In this document: one piece after another, positions 5,443 to 5,543 of the stretch
Numbering within the stretch: the first letter of the stretch is position 1
Layout of the letters: the number at the start of each line of letters is the position of its first letter
From: an uncultured Acidobacteriota bacterium
GTDB taxonomy: Bacteria; Acidobacteriota; Vicinamibacteria; Vicinamibacterales; UBA8438
Assembly (NCBI GenBank): GCA_937888665.1
Contig: CALBET010000378.1
Location: 1-5,543, forward strand
DNA: 5,543 nucleotides
Reading direction: 5' to 3'
Program-made: the position numbers and the translations under genes
The notes under the pieces: model-generated
Seen by the model: only the letters and a program-made list of their open reading frames with translations
Databases searched by the model: none
Told to the model about the DNA's origin: nothing

Positions 5443-5543
5443 CTACTCGAAGCGAAGCGATTCGATCGGGTCGAGCTGGGCGCCCTTCCACGCGGGGTAG
5501 AAGCCGAAGATGATTCCGATCGCGCCGGCGAACCCGACCGACA
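5443..5543 (-). CDS. C-terminal end of a MacB/FtsX-like ABC transporter permease (partial)
   Basis: The window holds 32 complete codons and the TAG stop (read from 5445 to 5443) of a gene entering from the right edge. They encode a final membrane helix (VGFAGAIGIIFGFYPAW) and the tail KGAQLDPIESLRFE. The G-x-x-P-A-x-K-A-A-x-LDPIEALRYE ending is a hallmark of MacB-type permeases, and this tail follows it closely. It may be a MacB proper or one of the MacB-like orphan permeases frequent in Acidobacteriota; the missing N-terminal part would decide. The next gene on the strand starts 53 bases downstream with no obvious promoter or terminator between, so the two may be co-transcribed. Confidence 0.85.
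   Translation of the reverse strand, partial: SVGFAGAIGIIFGFYPAWKGAQLDPIESLRFE

Noticed and set aside
5390..5491. Upstream start for the exported glycine-rich protein (34 extra residues)
   Set aside because: It lies partly inside the permease gene and would bury a clear signal peptide that begins at ATG 5389.
5154..5513. + strand reading frame encoding a run of prolines
   Set aside because: It is the antisense of the glycine codons in the exported protein; there is no ribosome binding site or family motif.

Overview
The window is GC-rich, densely packed bacterial chromosome with no RNA gene, mobile element or CRISPR array that I can see. The source is probably a Gram-negative bacterium. The periplasmic adaptor carries a TolC-docking motif, one protein has a Sec signal peptide, and FtsX/MacB-type permease tails lie at both edges. 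The small secreted protein with an FSGTW-LD motif, next to MacB-type permeases, suggests Acidobacteriota (Vicinamibacteria-like). That placement is an inference, not a proven assignment.

Left to right on the + strand: the last 30 codons of a probable FtsX-like permease (1-95); a 134-base leader with a good extended -10 promoter and a small hairpin; then a tight same-strand run of a short DksA/TraR-type zinc-finger transcription factor (230-571), folK for folate biosynthesis (568-1122), a YbhG/HlyD-type membrane-fusion adaptor (1138-2283) and a 716-residue ABC exporter with ATPase and ABC-2 permease in one chain (2280-4430). Two of the three junctions are 4-base GTGA stop/start overlaps and the third is a 15-base gap, so the four genes probably form one transcription unit. 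On the - strand, read from the right edge: the C-terminus of a MacB-like permease (5443-5543), a secreted glycine-rich protein (4865-5389) and a DoxX-family membrane protein (4455-4868), the last two again joined by a GTGA overlap. The two groups converge on a 24-base gap at 4431-4454. No gene-free stretch reaches 300 bases; the longest is 96-229.

The adaptor and exporter form a clear functional pair, a compact counterpart of E. coli YbhGFSR in which one ATPase-permease fusion replaces a double ATPase and two separate permeases. DksA followed by folK echoes the E. coli dksA-gluQ-pcnB-folK neighbourhood. All parts belong to known families, and I see no clearly new system. The most useful leads are the shortened DksA lacking two remembered ppGpp-site residues, the four-fold repeat in the adaptor hairpin, and the exporter fusion.
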